5,862 nucleotides of DNA. It comes from Saprospiraceae bacterium (GTDB taxonomy: Bacteria; Bacteroidota; Bacteroidia; Chitinophagales; Saprospiraceae). The translations under genes were made by a program, and so were the position numbers. The DNA lies in the NCBI GenBank assembly GCA_007125435.1, contig SLDF01000310.1, positions 1 through 5,862 on the forward strand, in the 5' to 3' direction. Shown in pieces: positions 1 to 5,562 of the stretch (its first letter is position 1; each line of letters starts with the position of its first letter). The notes below the pieces were generated by a model that was given only the letters and a program-made list of their open reading frames with translations, searched no databases and was not told the DNA's origin.

Positions 1-954
1 CTGGAAGAATGCTGGGCCTATGTCGATGCATATGAAGCGACCGAAACACCAATAATGGTTTTAGAGAATGTCTGTTACAGACGCGATGTCATGGCTGTAT
101 TGAACATGGTAAGGCAGGGGCTGTTTGGAGAGCTTATACATTTGGAGGGCGGCTATATGCATGACCTTCGAGGTGTACTTTTCAACGACGGTAATACGCC
201 TTATAATTCCGGGGTAGAGTTTGGACAAAAAGGCATGAGTGAAGCCAAATGGCGCACGCAACATTATATCACCCGTAATGCAGACCTCTACCCTACTCAT
301 GGTCTGGGGCCGATAAGTACTATGATCGATATCCACAGAGGTAATAGACTGACACATCTGGTCAGCATGTCATCTAAGGCCAGAGGGCTGCAACACTACA
401 TCAAGAACCACCCCAAGGGCGGTCCGGAACACCCCAATACCGGCATACCCTTCCAGCAAGGCGATGTGGTCACTACACAAATCCAATGCGCCAATGGAGA
501 AACTATATTACTCAAACACGACACCAGCCTTCAGCGTCCGTACAACTTAGGGTTTAAAGTGCAGGGCACAGAGGGTATATGGCAGGACTTTGGCTGGGGT
601 GAAGCCGATCAGGGCTTTATTTATTTTGAACAAAAAATGGAGTATTCTCACCAGTGGGAGAACACTAAAACATGGATGGAGACTTACGATCATCCCCTTT
701 GGCAGAATCTAGGACAGGCAGCTAAAGATGCAGGGCATGGTGGGATGGACTATTTAATGTGCCATGCCTTTATTTACTGTTTGAGACATAATGTTCCATT
801 TCCACTGGATGTGTATGATCTGGCTACATGGTATGCCATCACTCCACTGAGTGAGCAATCCATAGCAGATCGCAAAGTTGTCGATATACCTGACTTTACC
901 CGAGGCAAATGGAAAGAAAGAGAGCCTGTATTTGGGATGAGCGGTGACTATTGA
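1..954 (+). CDS. GH109-type glycosidase (Gfo/Idh/MocA fold), C-terminal part, 5' end off window
   Basis: The reading frame is open from the first base, so this is the last 317 codons of a longer gene. The family is usually about 440-470 residues, so the N-terminal Rossmann NAD-binding domain is missing off the left edge. GH109 enzymes are alpha-N-acetylgalactosaminidases that use tightly bound NAD in an oxidation/elimination mechanism. Family hallmarks are ENVCYRRDVMAVLNM (window residues 22-36), GGYMHDLR (50-57), KWR (83-85), YPTHGLGPI (97-105) and RPYNLGFKVQGTEGIW. From memory, the Elizabethkingia enzyme has active-site residues Glu149, Tyr179, His181, Arg213, Tyr225 and His228. The spacing here places E22, Y52, H54, R85, Y97 and H100 in those roles, so the catalytic set looks intact. 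The signal peptide cannot be judged. Family members are often exported, and some may act on other sugars, so the exact substrate is inferred. The gene lies immediately before a sugar-kinase-like gene on the same strand. Confidence 0.9.
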   Translation: MEECWAYVDAYEATETPIMVLENVCYRRDVMAVLNMVRQGLFGELIHLEGGYMHDLRGVLFNDGNTPYNSGVEFGQKGMSEAKWRTQHYITRNADLYPTHGLGPISTMIDIHRGNRLTHLVSMSSKARGLQHYIKNHPKGGPEHPNTGIPFQQGDVVTTQIQCANGETILLKHDTSLQRPYNLGFKVQGTEGIWQDFGWGEADQGFIYFEQKMEYSHQWENTKTWMETYDHPLWQNLGQAAKDAGHGGMDYLMCHAFIYCLRHNVPFPLDVYDLATWYAITPLSEQSIADRKVVDIPDFTRGKWKEREPVFGMSGDY

Positions 955-968
955 CCTATATAGCGGCC

Positions 969-2009
969 ATGGATATAATTTTACGTGATATTAAGACCAT
1001 ATTGGCTCATTACTTTGACTCACCTGTATCCATAGAAGGTGCAGAGATCCTGGGATCAGGCTATATACACAACACCTACAAACTAACCACTGACAAAGGC
1101 GCATTCATCCTCCAACAGTTTAATAGCACTATTTTTAGCTCTATAGAAGAAGTCAACCACAATATCACAATACTGAGCCATCACCTTTCACAACAACAAT
1201 ACCCTCGACACACCTTGCAAATCAGACAAACCCTGGATAAAGCCACTTATGTCACAAAAGCGGATAAAAACTATCGACTCATAGACTTTATAAATGATAC
1301 CATTTGCTTTGATACCATAAAGCATACCGATCAGGCCTTTGCAGCCTCCTCAGCCATCGGTGAGTGGCATCGGTATACAGCTGATTTCCCCCATTCAGAA
1401 TTGAAACCCGTATTGCCTGATTTTATCAATTACCAATGGCGGATTGACCAAATGAACCTTGCGCTAAAGAATAGTACATCACCAAGGTTAAAGGCATCTT
1501 CAAAACCAAGGCAATTAATAGACAAACATCTTCACCTATTAAAAGCTTTCATTAAGGCTTCAAAATCTTCAAAACTCACAACTAAGATCATACACGCCGA
1601 TCCAAAGATCAGTAACATACTATTTCACAAATCCACATCAGAAGTAGCAGCGGTTATTGATCTGGACACCATCATGTCCGGTCCACTCTTAATCGACTTT
1701 GGAGAGATGGTCAGATCCTACACCAACCTATCGCCGGAGGATGAAGCCAACAATGCAAAGTCCTTCTCAAGTGACTACTTCCATGCTGCTAAAGAAGGAT
1801 TCCTCCGACACGTCGACCCATTACTGACACAGGAAGACAAGGTATGGCTACCTGAGATAGGGAAGGTTGTTACACTGGTTCAGGCCATGCGTTTTCTGAC
1901 CGATTATCTGGCCGGTGATATGTATTATCCTACCAGCTATGAGGATCATAATCTTGACAGGGCAATAAATCAATTGAATCTGTTGAGAAGTATGATTAAT
2001 TTGATTTGA
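969..2009 (+). CDS. N-acetylhexosamine 1-kinase-like protein (APH phosphotransferase fold)
   Basis: This 346-residue protein has the aminoglycoside-phosphotransferase/choline-kinase fold and resembles bacterial N-acetylhexosamine 1-kinase (NahK), which phosphorylates GalNAc or GlcNAc at C1 using ATP. Visible motifs are the nucleotide loop GSGYIHNTY (29-37), FILQQFN (46-52), the catalytic loop HADPKISN (209-216, H209, D211, N216), and the metal-binding VIDLDT (D231, D233) followed by GPLLIDFGE (D243). Length matches the family (about 350). I prefer ATG at 969, 14 bases after the upstream stop. A TTG at 951 in the same frame would add six residues and overlap the upstream stop by four bases (TTGA); neither start has a clear Shine-Dalgarno. 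Tight spacing to the GH109 gene implies one transcript and a shared pathway: sugar release, then anomeric phosphorylation. No signal peptide is seen, so the protein is cytoplasmic. Relatives are sometimes mislabelled mucin desulfatase. The fold is sure; the substrate is inferred. Confidence 0.87.
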   Translation: MDIILRDIKTILAHYFDSPVSIEGAEILGSGYIHNTYKLTTDKGAFILQQFNSTIFSSIEEVNHNITILSHHLSQQQYPRHTLQIRQTLDKATYVTKADKNYRLIDFINDTICFDTIKHTDQAFAASSAIGEWHRYTADFPHSELKPVLPDFINYQWRIDQMNLALKNSTSPRLKASSKPRQLIDKHLHLLKAFIKASKSSKLTTKIIHADPKISNILFHKSTSEVAAVIDLDTIMSGPLLIDFGEMVRSYTNLSPEDEANNAKSFSSDYFHAAKEGFLRHVDPLLTQEDKVWLPEIGKVVTLVQAMRFLTDYLAGDMYYPTSYEDHNLDRAINQLNLLRSMINLI

Positions 2010-2030
2010 CACTGTATTTTGTCAATGATG

Positions 2031-2057
2031 GATAAAGAACTTGATCACTGCTTTATC
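2031..2057. terminator. Possible weak bidirectional terminator hairpin
   Basis: GATAAAG (2031-2037) and CTTTATC (2051-2057) form a perfect 7-base inverted repeat with a 13-base loop. It lies in the 35-base gap between two convergent genes and overlaps the stop of the minus-strand gene. It is AT-rich and lacks a clean T run on either side, so it is only a candidate for terminating the kinase transcript or the opposing one. Confidence 0.25.
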
Positions 2058-2980
2058 ACTTTATAAGTCTGAAAAAAGCCATCCGCGTCTTTTGATAATA
2101 ATAAGTAGACACCCGAGGGTTGCTGACTAATATTCATAGACTTAGTATGTTCTCCATTTTGCATCATCAATTGATCGATCAACCGTCCATTACCGTCTAT
2201 TAATATCAGCTCTAACGCCTCTTGACTTAATTCTCTCTCTATAAAAAATTCACCATCGTTGGGTTGTGGATAGATTTTCACCTTGTTTTGTAAAGTCTCT
2301 AGAGGACTTGAAGACATAACGAATTGTTGTTGAAAATTAGAGATACTAATTTCAACTCTATAAATTGTATCAACCCGACCATCTCCCCTATCCAACTCTT
2401 CATAGCCTAAATACTGTATTCCATCAGATCTCAAAGGCCCACCTAACTCTAAAACCATCTCAGAGTCAAAACACATAGAACGCGCAAAATCATTCTCCAA
2501 AAAAATCTCAGGATCGTTGACAAAGTGCCATACACTGTTATCAATCAATATTGTTCCTTTTGTACAGGTAGAATCAGTACCGCTACAAACCAAATCTTGA
2601 TCCCAGTACATGCGCAAGGGTGGATATCTGCAAAAAATTTGGAAATGTCCACTCATTGGAACATGCCAGCCATTTATACAATCACCGGAAAACTGTCTAT
2701 ATCTTACTTTAGTCAGGTCAGGCACCCTTGCATCGAGAGCAAAGTTACTTGTAAACCAAACCTCAAGGTCATCTTGATACTCTAAATCCCATGGATGCAT
2801 CGTCTCTCCGTGTTCAATATACACAGAATCTTCATTGATCTTTGGACCATAACCTATAATAATGGTATCTGTATTACCTCGGGCATCTTCAAAGTAGATG
2901 GGGATTTCAAAGGTTAAGTTTTGAGCGTTTAATCCGATAAACATCTGGGCGGAAAGTAGAAGGACTAAAATCTTTTTCAT
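2045..2980 (-). CDS. Secreted protein with type IX secretion C-terminal sorting domain, function unknown
   Basis: This is a 311-residue exported protein. Residues 1-19 form a clear signal peptide (MKK, then a leucine-rich core, ending LNA before Q20). Residues 233-311 are a typical type A Por/T9SS sorting domain: KVKIYPQPNDGEF at its start, then LILIDGNGRLI, the SGVYLLL motif and a YKVIKQ end. Such domains direct transport across the outer membrane and are usually cleaved off on the cell surface. The middle (20-230) is not recognised. It is rich in acidic and aromatic residues and has five cysteines (101, 117, 132, 139, 170), four of them within 40 residues, so disulfides are plausible. No catalytic motif is seen. 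The ATG at 2978-2980 is the only start that keeps the signal peptide; AAAGA lies just upstream. It is convergent with the kinase gene and divergent from the membrane-protein gene, so it is probably transcribed alone. Confidence 0.87.
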   Translation of the reverse strand: MKKILVLLLSAQMFIGLNAQNLTFEIPIYFEDARGNTDTIIIGYGPKINEDSVYIEHGETMHPWDLEYQDDLEVWFTSNFALDARVPDLTKVRYRQFSGDCINGWHVPMSGHFQIFCRYPPLRMYWDQDLVCSGTDSTCTKGTILIDNSVWHFVNDPEIFLENDFARSMCFDSEMVLELGGPLRSDGIQYLGYEELDRGDGRVDTIYRVEISISNFQQQFVMSSSPLETLQNKVKIYPQPNDGEFFIERELSQEALELILIDGNGRLIDQLMMQNGEHTKSMNISQQPSGVYLLLSKDADGFFQTYKVIKQ

Positions 2981-3055
2981 ATCTTTGTATTAGGATGGTC
3001 AATATATCAAGTCTGTAAATATAATTAAATCCACCTAAAACACCTTATATTTCAA

Positions 3056-3086
3056 CTTGAGTTATATATCAAAATTATTATTTTAG
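3056..3086 (+). promoter_or_regulatory. Possible Bacteroidota promoter for the membrane-protein gene
   Basis: TTG at 3057-3059 and TATTTTAG at 3079-3086 are separated by 19 bases, the spacing expected between the -33 (TTTG/TTG) and -7 (TAnnTTTG) elements of Bacteroidota sigma-ABfr promoters. The -7 element has one mismatch and the surroundings are very AT-rich, so a chance match is possible. It would start transcription about 15 bases before the ATG at 3106. Confidence 0.3.
3070..3077 (-). promoter_or_regulatory. Possible -7 element for the T9SS-sorted protein gene
   Basis: On the minus strand these bases read TAATTTTG, a full match to TAnnTTTG. No TTG is found at the expected -33 distance. 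The leader would be about 85 bases. It lies between the two elements of the plus-strand candidate promoter, so the divergent genes could share a control region, but in DNA this AT-rich the evidence is weak. Confidence 0.25.
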
Positions 3087-3105
3087 CTTTTAATATAATT
3101 TGACT

Positions 3106-3645
3106 ATGATTCACCCATACCCCATAGATGAAGATCACTTCAAGAAAAGTGCAGAAAAGAAAGCAGAGCTGCTGCTCGAACGATGGTGGCAAGATAATAG
3201 GCTTAGCTTTTCGGATAACATTCACTATTATTATTGGCTTATTTTACCATTTTGGTTACTCGTCTTTAGTATGCCTCATAACTGGGCTGGATCATTATTT
3301 TGCATTTTTCTACTTTTTAAGTGGTTGAGGATTAGGAATAAGGGCGCAACACCTTATACAGACATAGGCGGAGAACCCATAATGGTTTTGTTATCAAAGC
3401 AGGTAAGACGATTAAGAATTCAGTCCAGGATAGCCACTATTTCAATACTAGGCATATTCCCAGCTTCTTATTTGGGCAAGTATGTCAAAATAAATGGCTG
3501 GATATGGACCACAGACAATCATCAGGATATAATAGTGATTGCGCTTATTTACACCTTCGTAAATGGCCTTATTTTCTTTTTTTTCGGAGTGGGGTTTACC
3601 GATGAAGAGATTAAGCGTGGAGAAAATATTTTAAACCCGAACTAA
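3106..3645 (+). CDS. Hypothetical membrane protein, four predicted membrane segments
   Basis: This 179-residue protein belongs to no family I recognise. A charged, lysine-rich N-terminal stretch (about 1-38) precedes two closely spaced hydrophobic segments (about 40-57 and 59-74). A basic loop follows (KQVRRLRIQSR, about 98-108), then two further segments (about 108-124 and 141-163, the last ending in IFFFFGVGF). The tail is short and charged. There is no signal peptide or catalytic motif, so it is presumably an inner-membrane protein. I chose ATG at 3106; a TTG two codons earlier (3100) is possible. The last four codons (L-N-P-N) and the TAA fall inside the long inverted repeat starting at 3630, so the C-terminus appears to be repeat-derived and the ancestral protein may have ended differently. 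The reading frame is sound and the hydrophobic pattern regular, so it is probably a real gene, but function is unknown. Confidence 0.7.
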   Translation: MIHPYPIDEDHFKKSAEKKAELLLERWWQDNRLSFSDNIHYYYWLILPFWLLVFSMPHNWAGSLFCIFLLFKWLRIRNKGATPYTDIGGEPIMVLLSKQVRRLRIQSRIATISILGIFPASYLGKYVKINGWIWTTDNHQDIIVIALIYTFVNGLIFFFFGVGFTDEEIKRGENILNPN

Positions 3646-3808
3646 GCAATAGAATTTTCTATTACGGTTTTAAATGGCATCAAAATAAGTCGCTTCGCTT
3701 GATTTCTCTCATTCACCATAGGTTGGGCTATGCTTCAATCGCGAAATCACTTATTTTATCGCCATTTAAACCCTCATGACGAAACTCTATTGCTTAGTCC
3801 GGGTTAAA
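3630..3808. repeat. Long imperfect palindrome (hairpin element A), about 179 bases
   Basis: The left arm starts TTTAAACCCGAACTAAGCAA and the right arm ends with its near-complement (CCGGGTTAAA at 3799-3808). Perfectly paired blocks are ACTAAGCAATAGA (3641-3653 with 3786-3798), TTTAAATGGC (3669-3678 with 3761-3770), AAAATAAGT (3682-3690 with its complement near 3749-3757), and the apex CATAG/CTATG (3717-3721 with 3728-3732) around loop GTTGGG. The left arm is about 10 bases longer near the apex. The element could form a cruciform, or an RNA stem of some 80 pairs with mismatches. It may also end transcription of the membrane-protein gene, into which it extends. It could be a MITE-like or REP-like dispersed repeat. 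No transposase is present and no target duplication is evident. Confidence 0.85.
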
Positions 3809-3888
3809 TGAAGCAAAATGGACTAAGGATGATGTCATTCTACATCCGCAGTAGACTTGCCACTACCAGTCTAGGCAACCTACAGACC
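3809..3888. other. Spacer between repeat elements, with small hairpin potential
   Basis: These 80 bases separate element A from the second copy of its left arm. No open frame of note is present. GTAG..TTGCC (3851-3861) can pair with GGCAA.CTAC (3874-3883) around a 12-base loop, and GGATG (3827-3831) with CATCC (3843-3847). Both stems are short and could be chance. Confidence 0.35.
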
Positions 3889-3966
3889 TTAAACCCGAAT
3901 TATGCATTAGAAAATCCCTGCCCGCCACCTGTCGATGGCAGCAGGCGGGTATTACGGCTTAAAATC
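3889..3966 (+). repeat. Direct copy of element A left arm, split by a GC-rich hairpin
   Basis: TTAAACCCGAATTATGCATT (from 3889) matches the start of element A at 3631 with only a few substitutions, and TATTACGGCTTAAAA (3950-3964) matches the next part of that arm (TATTACGGTTTTAAA at 3660-3674). Between the two halves, where element A has only a few bases, lies a GC-rich insert of about 35 bases (about 3915-3949). In it CCCGCC (3920-3925) pairs with GGCGGG (3944-3949), with an inner CTG/CAG. So the copy is a half-element carrying a nested hairpin. No matching right arm is seen downstream in the window. Confidence 0.7.
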
Positions 3967-4086
3967 GAAGAATCAATTATAAAATAGGAGATTTGCATCA
4001 GCGATGTGAAAGGGTGGCGACAACAGGAGCCAGACTCTGCGCAATGATAATGGAGCAGAGGCCGAGCGAACAGCGAGCCCTGAAAC
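3967..4086. other. Non-coding stretch between repeats
   Basis: No convincing gene. CTCTGC (4035-4040) pairs with GCAGAG (4055-4060) around 14 bases. CAGACTC (4031-4037) is a perfect inverse of GAGTCTG (4087-4093), the outer edge of the next palindrome, so alternative pairing is possible. A 79-codon minus-strand frame spans 3973-4212 but is made largely of repeat sequence and is not called as a gene. Confidence 0.4.
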
Positions 4087-4247
4087 GAGTCTGAAAATAG
4101 TCGTCGTATGATCTAAGTCGCAGCTATTTTGGGTGAGATCGAAGAAAAAAAATACGAGCATAGCCCAAGCTACGTAAGTATTTTTTTTCGAAGATATTGC
4201 ACAAAAGAGCAAGGCTTGGGATCATAAAGATGACTGTTTTCAGACTC
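4087..4247. repeat. Long imperfect palindrome (hairpin element B), about 161 bases
   Basis: The element is symmetric about 4166.5 over its whole length. GAGTCTGAAAATAG (4087-4100) pairs with CTGTTTTCAGACTC (4234-4247), TATGATC (4107-4113) with GATCATA (4220-4226), GCTATTTT (4123-4130) with 4203-4210 at 7 of 8, ATC (4138-4140) with GAT (4193-4195), eight A (4145-4152) with eight T (4181-4188), and TAGC (4161-4164) with GCTA (4169-4172) around loop CCAA. The pairing register never shifts, so this is one structure and not a chance pile of short repeats. Its apex resembles that of element A in inverse orientation. Confidence 0.85.
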
Positions 4248-4315
4248 TAAAAAGCGACCCGTAAGGGTGATACCCAAAAAATCGGATTGAAAACAGATTA
4301 ACTTTGTCTACAGCA
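4248..4315. other. Short region downstream of the lectin gene
   Basis: This is 68 bases between element B and the lectin stop codon. ACCC-GTAA-GGGT (about 4257-4268) is a small tetraloop hairpin, with a second overlapping GGGT-GAT-ACCC. On the minus strand neither is followed by a T run, so termination of the lectin transcript here is only possible; element B beyond it could serve as well. Confidence 0.3.
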
Positions 4316-5413
4316 TTACATATCGTCACCTACATATCTCAATATTAACGATTCACTTTCCTGGAGTGTGGCTTTGAGTTTAATAGTTTGTTTGCTGACG
4401 CCGTCATCGATCTCTATGGCAGCAGTATTGGGCGGTATATCACCGAGATTATGGGCGTATAAGACGAGCTGCGCCTGAAATCCGGTAAGGCGATATGAGA
4501 CGGATTTCTTGAGCGCTTCTAAGGTGTACTTTGTCAATATATACTTGTCATCGACCTTGAGCGATATGATGTCTCCGTCGATGCGGTTGTGGTCCCATAC
4601 AGATAGCACCAGGTTGCGAGACTGAACCTCTATGACCTCACCTTCAAGCACTGTAATTTCTTCTTCCTTGATATCCTCAGGCGGCGGCAAAAACTCCGCC
4701 AGACTCCAGGATAAAATATCATGATGCGAATAGGCCCTACCTGTAGAACTGGTAAATCCGATGATAGCTTTGCCATCGCTACTTCCAATCCGATCTGCAA
4801 TATCGATGCGAAAAGAAAGCACGGGAAACAAATAACTATCCATGAAAAAAGTGAGAAAACCGTCTCTGTATTCTATGCGTGCAAAATGCTCTTCACCATT
4901 GTTCAGTTCTCTTATTTCATGGACAGTAGCTTCTCTTTTGTACTCTTTCTTTGCGGGATCGTACTTCATCAGTGCCACTTGATTGCGTGTCTTATCGCCT
5001 TCATCGACATGGGTATCAAACTCAATGACTACGGCACCGGGAATACCTTTATAACCAATATCGTTCCCTTTACCGCCAATGGCACCTAAGCCCTGATTGT
5101 GCAAGACAAAAGCAAAACCATCGCCTCCTCCGTACTGAGCATCGTTATTGTCTATCCTAAAAGTAAACTCTGTCTCGAAACCTTTATCAAGGTCTATTTT
5201 TCTTTTTTGATACCAGCAAGCGCCTCTCTGATTGGTCCTGGCCGGTGTGAGCCTCAATACCTCTCCCACAACCTCGACCGATCCATTCATGCGAAGGTCC
5301 TTAGCCAAAACCTTGAAGTCATCTGTCTTGAAGAAGGTCTGAGCATGCGCCCCTACTGCACACATAATGGATACCAAAATAAAAAACAATCTCATAACTA
5401 ATGTTGATCTCAT
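4316..5413 (-). CDS. Secreted L-type (legume-like) lectin domain protein
   Basis: This 365-residue exported protein has a signal peptide at residues 1-24 (ending AHA before Q25). Residues about 26-240 are an L-type lectin domain: GGGDGFAFVLHNQG (95-108), the IEFDT metal/carbohydrate-site strand (130-134), NQVALM, HFARIEYRDGFLTFFMD (176-192), and the closing IGFTSSTGRAYSHHDILSWSL (218-238). A proline-rich linker (PPPED, 243-247) leads to a C-terminal module (about 254-365) with LVLSVWDHNRIDGDIISLKV (268-287), LVLYAHNLG (316-324) and PPNTAAIEIDDG (327-338). I recognise that module as recurring in Bacteroidota secreted proteins, probably a beta-sandwich of unknown role. No type IX sorting domain is present, so it is likely periplasmic or released by another route. 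A second ATG at 5395 (Met7) also leaves a good signal peptide and may be the true start. Binding to glycans is inferred from the fold. It lies downstream of rnr on the same strand but has its own promoter candidate. Confidence 0.88.
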   Translation of the reverse strand: MRSTLVMRLFFILVSIMCAVGAHAQTFFKTDDFKVLAKDLRMNGSVEVVGEVLRLTPARTNQRGACWYQKRKIDLDKGFETEFTFRIDNNDAQYGGGDGFAFVLHNQGLGAIGGKGNDIGYKGIPGAVVIEFDTHVDEGDKTRNQVALMKYDPAKKEYKREATVHEIRELNNGEEHFARIEYRDGFLTFFMDSYLFPVLSFRIDIADRIGSSDGKAIIGFTSSTGRAYSHHDILSWSLAEFLPPPEDIKEEEITVLEGEVIEVQSRNLVLSVWDHNRIDGDIISLKVDDKYILTKYTLEALKKSVSYRLTGFQAQLVLYAHNLGDIPPNTAAIEIDDGVSKQTIKLKATLQESESLILRYVGDDM

Positions 5414-5460
5414 GCTTGAAGCTATGCCATTGCACCAGCATAGATTTTAAAAATAATGGG

Positions 5461-5468
5461 CAAAGATA
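5461..5468 (-). promoter_or_regulatory. -7 promoter element for the lectin gene
   Basis: On the minus strand these bases read TATCTTTG, a perfect and common form of the Bacteroidota TAnnTTTG element. It is placed to start transcription about 40 bases before the lectin start. No clear TTG lies 19-21 bases further upstream, so the -33 element is weak or absent. Confidence 0.5.
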
Positions 5469-5488
5469 CAGGAATACAACGTACTAAC

Positions 5489-5538
5489 GCATTTTGACGC
5501 CATCCAATGTCCACTACACATAAGTGACGACAAAATGC
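5489..5538. repeat. Inverted repeat between rnr and the lectin promoter
   Basis: GCATTTTG (5489-5496) and CAAAATGC (5531-5538) are perfect complements. The stem extends past one mismatch to 11 positions (5489-5499 with 5528-5538), with a loop of about 28 bases. It starts 24 bases after the rnr stop in the direction of transcription and lies just upstream of the lectin -7 element. It may terminate rnr, although no T run follows it on the minus strand, or it may be a regulator site. Confidence 0.4.
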
Positions 5539-5562
5539 TCAGAATGTTTTTCAAATTAGGGT

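Noticed and set aside
61..357. 98-codon minus-strand open frame
   Set aside because: It lies opposite the well-conserved GH109 coding sequence and has no recognisable protein pattern.
2525..2785. 86-codon plus-strand open frame
   Set aside because: It is antisense to the T9SS-sorted protein gene, whose signal peptide and sorting domain confirm the minus-strand reading.
2980..2987. TATCTTTG on the plus strand, a perfect -7 match
   Set aside because: It overlaps the start codon of the minus-strand gene, has no TTG at the -33 distance, and would give the plus-strand gene a leader of over 100 bases. More likely chance, arising from the AAAGATATG start context.
3128..3328. 66-codon plus-strand open frame in another frame of the membrane-protein gene
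   Set aside because: The overlapping longer frame has a regular membrane-segment pattern and reaches further; this one has no supporting features.
3973..4212. A 79-codon minus-strand open frame ending ...HIADANLLFYN
   Set aside because: It runs through the left arm and apex of palindrome B; its F and K runs are the A8/T8 stem. The composition is odd and there is no start context, so it is treated as repeat DNA and not a gene.
3630..4250. Repeat block considered as a CRISPR array, tRNA or retron non-coding RNA
   Set aside because: There are no evenly spaced direct repeats with unique spacers, no cloverleaf, and no reverse transcriptase or cas gene in the window. The block consists of palindromes.
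4721..5401. Two plus-strand open frames (4721-5089 and 5099-5401)
   Set aside because: Both are antisense shadows of the lectin gene, whose domain motifs fix the coding strand.
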